NCBI GenBank assembly: GCA_017617035.1
Contig: JAFZWV010000032.1
Location: forward strand, 1-64,000
Length of the DNA: 64,000 nucleotides
Source of the DNA: Bacteroidales bacterium
GTDB lineage: Bacteria; Bacteroidota; Bacteroidia; Bacteroidales; UBA932
Direction: 5' to 3'
Below, piece by piece: positions 61,562 to 64,000 of the stretch (position 1 is its first letter; every line of letters starts with the position of its first letter). A program made the position numbers and the translations under genes. The notes beneath the pieces are model-generated. The model was given only the letters and a program-made list of their open reading frames with translations. It had not been told where the DNA came from and searched no databases.

Positions 61562-61584
61562 CCTTATATTATTAATTATGCACT

Positions 61585-61616
61585 CAAATTTAACAATAAA
61601 TCGGATAATAATCAAA
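61585..61616 (-). promoter_or_regulatory. Promoter of the second Sus-like locus
   Basis: On the minus strand, TTTG (61613-61616), 20 bases, then TAAATTTG (61585-61592). The leader to the ATG at 61561 is short (about 15-20 bases). No sigma/anti-sigma or hybrid sensor gene is nearby. Confidence 0.8.
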
Positions 61617-61620
61617 GGAC

Positions 61621-61637
61621 GGGTTCGAATCCCTCTC
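61621..61637. repeat. Inverted 17-base copy of the tRNA-Ser T-arm
   Basis: GGGTTCGAATCCCTCTC on the plus strand is the exact reverse complement of 61682-61698 within the tRNA-Ser gene, separated by 44 bases that contain the terminator-like hairpin. It lies just upstream of the susC -33 box. Confidence 0.8.
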
Positions 61638-61646
61638 GAAACGCGA

Positions 61647-61671
61647 AACGCGCCTGCAAAGCAGACGCGTT
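61647..61671 (-). terminator. Hairpin downstream of tRNA-Ser
   Basis: As minus-strand RNA, AACGCGU-CUGC pairs with GCAG-GCGCGUU around a UUU loop (11 bp, one U-G). It lies 5 bases after the tRNA 3' end, with UUUCGCGUUUCG following. The pair that is a mismatch in DNA is a wobble in the RNA of this strand, which supports the direction. Confidence 0.6.
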
Positions 61672-61675
61672 GATG

Positions 61676-61760
61676 CGGTGAGAGAGGGATTCGAACCCCC
61701 GGTACGTTGCCGTACACCTGTTTTCGAGGCAGGCTCCTTCAACCACTCGGACATCTCACC
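61676..61760 (-). tRNA. tRNA-Ser (anticodon CGA)
   Basis: 85 bases plus un-encoded CCA. Acceptor GGTGAGA pairs with TCTCACC; the anticodon loop CTCGAAA gives CGA (reads UCG, Ser). A long variable arm (GTGTACGGCAACGTAC) and T-arm GGGGGTTCGAATCCCTC are typical of class II tRNA-Ser. Discriminator base is G. Confidence 0.95.
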
Positions 61761-61776
61761 CCGGGTTTTGGGACTG

Positions 61777-61806
61777 CAAATATATAAAAACTATTCGAAT
61801 TACAAA
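61777..61806 (-). promoter_or_regulatory. Promoter of tRNA-Ser
   Basis: Minus strand TTTG (61803-61806), 18 bases, TATATTTG (61777-61784), ending 16 bases before the mature tRNA start. The -33 part overlaps the last codons of the metallophosphoesterase gene. Confidence 0.65.
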
Positions 61807-62579
61807 CGCGTCTCGATGTACTTCACGTCGAAACCGTCGCGTGTGACGTTAATGACGTTGTATCCCGAGCGGTCGCGGTCGAAAGCGAAGCCGACCGGGC
61901 CAGCGGCGTAGAAGCGGATGCCCTCGTATTCAGTACTGTAATCGATGTGAGTGTGGCCAGCGAATACGGCGTCCACTCCGTGTTCTTTAAAGAGTTCTAT
62001 GTATTCCTTGCGCTTAGGGATGGAGAAATTGAAGTAGTCTTCAGGTTCATCGATAGTCTGGCGAATAATCGGGCAGTGAAGGAATACGAAAGTGTATTTT
62101 GCTTTCCTGGACTTCGAGAGCTCTTTGCGTAACCACTCCAACTGCTCTGCTTCCAACTCCTCTTCCCCATTCTTGATGCAGTTCGAGTCGATTCCTATAA
62201 ACGCGCAGCCGTTTTTGCGAAGGGAGAACCTGGTCGGTCCATGCAATGCAGCCCAGCGTTCGCGGCTCTGAGGCTCGTTCGTTCTGATATCGTGGTTGCC
62301 GGGCAGCTCAAAGACGGGCGCCTCAATAAGCGCACGGTCGGCGAAGTAGATAGAATCCTGCTTGTCCGAATAGGCCCAGTTAACCAGATCGCCGGTAATC
62401 ACCACCAGCGCAGGATCAAGGGCGTTGACCTCCGCTACGGCGGCCTTGAACATAGTATCGGTCCTTTCCTCACTCAGCTCGAAGCCGATCTGAGGGTCGG
62501 TCATCTGAACGAAAGTGAAGGGACGAAAGGGACAGCACGCGGAGGCTAAAAACAGCAAGCCGAAAAGAATTTTTTTCAT
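61800..62579 (-). CDS. Calcineurin-like metallophosphoesterase, exported
   Basis: 259 residues. Signal MKKILFGLLFLASACCPF suggests a lipoprotein. Metal-site motifs of the family: MTDPQIG (D-x-H variant with Gln in place of the usual His), VVITGDLVNW (GD), LPGNHD (GNHD), LHCPI (His), and AGHTHIDYS (GHTH). Hydrolyses phosphoesters, probably in the periplasm; natural substrate unknown. Transcribed away from the GH3 gene. Confidence 0.88.
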   Translation of the reverse strand: MKKILFGLLFLASACCPFRPFTFVQMTDPQIGFELSEERTDTMFKAAVAEVNALDPALVVITGDLVNWAYSDKQDSIYFADRALIEAPVFELPGNHDIRTNEPQSRERWAALHGPTRFSLRKNGCAFIGIDSNCIKNGEEELEAEQLEWLRKELSKSRKAKYTFVFLHCPIIRQTIDEPEDYFNFSIPKRKEYIELFKEHGVDAVFAGHTHIDYSTEYEGIRFYAAGPVGFAFDRDRSGYNVINVTRDGFDVKYIETRL

Positions 62580-62610
62580 AAAAATATTTTTTAAGCACCT
62601 AAAATTAGCA

Positions 62611-62627
62611 ATTATTCACCGAATAAT
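62611..62627. promoter_or_regulatory. Palindrome between the metallophosphoesterase and GH3 genes
   Basis: ATTATTC-ACC-GAATAAT, a 7-bp inverted repeat with a 3-base centre in the 67-base divergent gap, 20 bases before the GH3 ATG. Could be an operator for either gene. No exact TAnnTTTG box is seen; TATCTTG at about 62631 is the nearest for GH3. Confidence 0.35.
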
Positions 62628-62646
62628 CGGTATCTTGTACTCACTT

Positions 62647-64000
62647 ATGAAACGAATAATCCTCCCTCTTATCGCCCTAGTGGTCGTATGCTGCACCCAG
62701 ACTCCGGAGCAGCGTGCCCGCGACCTGGTCGCCCAGATGACCATCGAACAGAAAACCGCCCTCATGGCGCATCAGTCCCTGCCCATCGACGAACTCGGAA
62801 TCCCCGCCTACAACTGGTGGAACGAAGCCCTCCACGGCGTGGCCCGAAACGGCAAGGCTACCGTGTTCCCGATGCCTATAGCCATGGCCGCTTCGTTCGA
62901 CGAAGCGCTTGTAAATGAGGTATTTACGGCCGTCAGCGACGAGGCGCGCATCAAGAACCGCCAGGCCCTGCAGGAAGGCGAAGCCGGATGGTACCAGGGA
63001 GTGACGTTCTGGACCCCGAACATCAATATTTTCCGCGACCCGCGCTGGGGCCGGGGAATGGAAACCTACGGCGAGGACCCGTATCTCACGGGCCAGCTCG
63101 GAATGGCGGTCGTACGCGGTCTCCAGGGCCCGGCCGACGCGCGGGTCCAGAAAGCCCATGCGTGCGCGAAACACTTCGCAGTACACTCAGGCCCGGAGTG
63201 GAATCGCCATGAATATGACGCCGTCGTGAGCGAGCGCGACCTGCGCGAAACCTACCTCCCTGCGTTCAAGGACCTCGTGACTAAGGCCGGCGTTCGCGAG
63301 GTGATGATCGCGTACAACCGTTTCCGCGGCGAGCCTTGCGGCGCGAGCGACTACCTCGTGAACACGATCCTGCGCGGCGAGTGGGGCTACAAGGGCCTCG
63401 TCGTCTCGGACTGCTGGGCCGTGAACGATTTCTACAGGCCTGGTGCCCATGGCTATAGCCCTGACGCTGCTCATGCCGTCGCGGCCGCTATCCACAACGG
63501 CACGGACCTCGAGTGCGGCGATTCTTATGTCCATATCCCCGAGGCCGTGGCTCAGGGTCTGCTGCCCGAAGAGGAGGTCGACCGCAGTCTCGTTCGCCTG
63601 CTGGCAGCGCGAATCCGTCTGGGTGAGCTGGACGGAGATATTTCTGATTGGGCCGGCTTGGCAGATACGCTGGTCGAAGGTTCCGAGCATCGCGCTTTGA
63701 GTCTGAAGATGGCGAGGGAGACCATGGTTCTGCTGCAGAACCGCGATAACATTCTGCCTTTGGCATCAGGCGCGCGCGTGGCCCTCGTCGGCCCGAACGC
63801 CGATGACAGGGAGATGATGTGGGGTAACTACAACCCGATTCCTTCGCAGACCGTGACGCTGGCCGATGCCCTGCGCGAGCGCGAGCCGGGTATCCCTGTG
63901 ATTGCCGGTTGCGGGCTGACTTCCGACGCGATGCCTGTGCGTAAGTTGTTGGCTGCTCTCAAGGATGTTGATATCGTTATTTTTGCTGGCGGTATTTCCC
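62647..64000 (+). CDS. GH3-family beta-glycosidase, cut by window edge
   Basis: The first ~451 residues are visible, open at the right edge. Lipoprotein-like signal ends VVVCCTQTPEQ. The GH3 N-terminal barrel shows YNWWNEALHGVAR, FWTPNINIFRDPRWGRGMET, YGEDPYLTGQLG and AKHFAVHSGPEWNRHEYDA; GLVVSDCWAV holds the nucleophile Asp. The second alpha/beta domain begins near VALVGPNADDREMMWGNYNP. The WNEALHG and GNY features resemble GH3 xylosidase/glucosidase enzymes. Specificity cannot be fixed, and it is not adjacent to either Sus-like locus. Confidence 0.93.
   Translation, partial: MKRIILPLIALVVVCCTQTPEQRARDLVAQMTIEQKTALMAHQSLPIDELGIPAYNWWNEALHGVARNGKATVFPMPIAMAASFDEALVNEVFTAVSDEARIKNRQALQEGEAGWYQGVTFWTPNINIFRDPRWGRGMETYGEDPYLTGQLGMAVVRGLQGPADARVQKAHACAKHFAVHSGPEWNRHEYDAVVSERDLRETYLPAFKDLVTKAGVREVMIAYNRFRGEPCGASDYLVNTILRGEWGYKGLVVSDCWAVNDFYRPGAHGYSPDAAHAVAAAIHNGTDLECGDSYVHIPEAVAQGLLPEEEVDRSLVRLLAARIRLGELDGDISDWAGLADTLVEGSEHRALSLKMARETMVLLQNRDNILPLASGARVALVGPNADDREMMWGNYNPIPSQTVTLADALREREPGIPVIAGCGLTSDAMPVRKLLAALKDVDIVIFAGGIS

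Noticed and set aside
61562-61800. Integrated mobile element beside tRNA-Ser
   Set aside because: No integrase, excisionase or direct repeat of the tRNA end is seen; only a short inverted copy of the T-arm is present.

Overview
The window is a chromosomal segment of a member of the Bacteroidales (phylum Bacteroidota). The evidence is: repeated promoters of the Bacteroidota form TTTG-N19/20-TAnnTTTG; two SusC/SusD pairs; BACON domains on secreted glycosidases; and phylum-typical families (DUF4831, DUF2400/TIGR02757, short LysR, RagB/SusD). Base composition is moderately GC-rich for the group. Genus and family cannot be fixed from sequence reading alone.

Layout. 1-11.8 kb is mostly housekeeping: the 3' part of pyruvate:ferredoxin oxidoreductase, two envelope proteins with OmpA-like ends and an HTH-only LysR protein, a PlsC-type acyltransferase, a small 2[4Fe-4S] ferredoxin, a DUF1573 protein, topoisomerase IV subunit B with a second acyltransferase, and the rpsF-rpsR-rplI operon. 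11.8-34.6 kb is a beta-mannan/glucomannan utilization locus: a divergent mannobiose/cellobiose 2-epimerase, an AraC regulator, SusC, SusD, two surface glycan-binding lipoproteins, GH26, GH5, GH5, GH26, a GH130 mannosylglucose phosphorylase, a GPH-type symporter, GH5 and a GH94 cellobiose phosphorylase. 34.6-48.3 kb holds an M16 protease, a REP-associated tyrosine transposase bracketed by its repeats, a POT peptide transporter, and a run of overlapping genes (LpxL-type acyltransferase, DUF4831, pepD, DUF2400, zeta-like kinase, tldD, tldE, slyD). 48.3-61.6 kb is one unbroken minus-strand series: a second Sus-like locus (SusC, SusD, two small-molecule/glycan-binding lipoproteins, a GHL10 hydrolase and a phosphodiester glycosidase), followed without a gap by a GT2 glycosyltransferase, TrkA and a BASS transporter. 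A tRNA-Ser, a metallophosphoesterase and the start of a GH3 glycosidase close the window.

The mannan locus makes a coherent pathway. Surface lipoproteins bind and cut mannan or glucomannan and SusCD imports the oligomers. Periplasmic GH26/GH5 enzymes trim them and the symporter takes up disaccharides. Mannobiose is epimerized to mannosylglucose and split by GH130, while cellobiose is split by GH94, so both branches save energy as hexose-1-phosphates.

The most unusual signal is a set of palindromic repeat families. Family A (three copies) has a conserved structured core inside long arms that differ between copies but remain self-complementary. Family B (four copies) is a REP-like hairpin, two copies of which bracket the RAYT transposase in opposite orientation. 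Families C and D are palindromic elements sitting in frame inside three coding genes (2-epimerase, tldD, DUF2400), one of them read in different frames in different genes, as with Rickettsia palindromic elements. The second Sus-like locus, with a phosphodiester glycosidase and a GHL10 enzyme as its only hydrolases, may target a phosphodiester-containing glycan.
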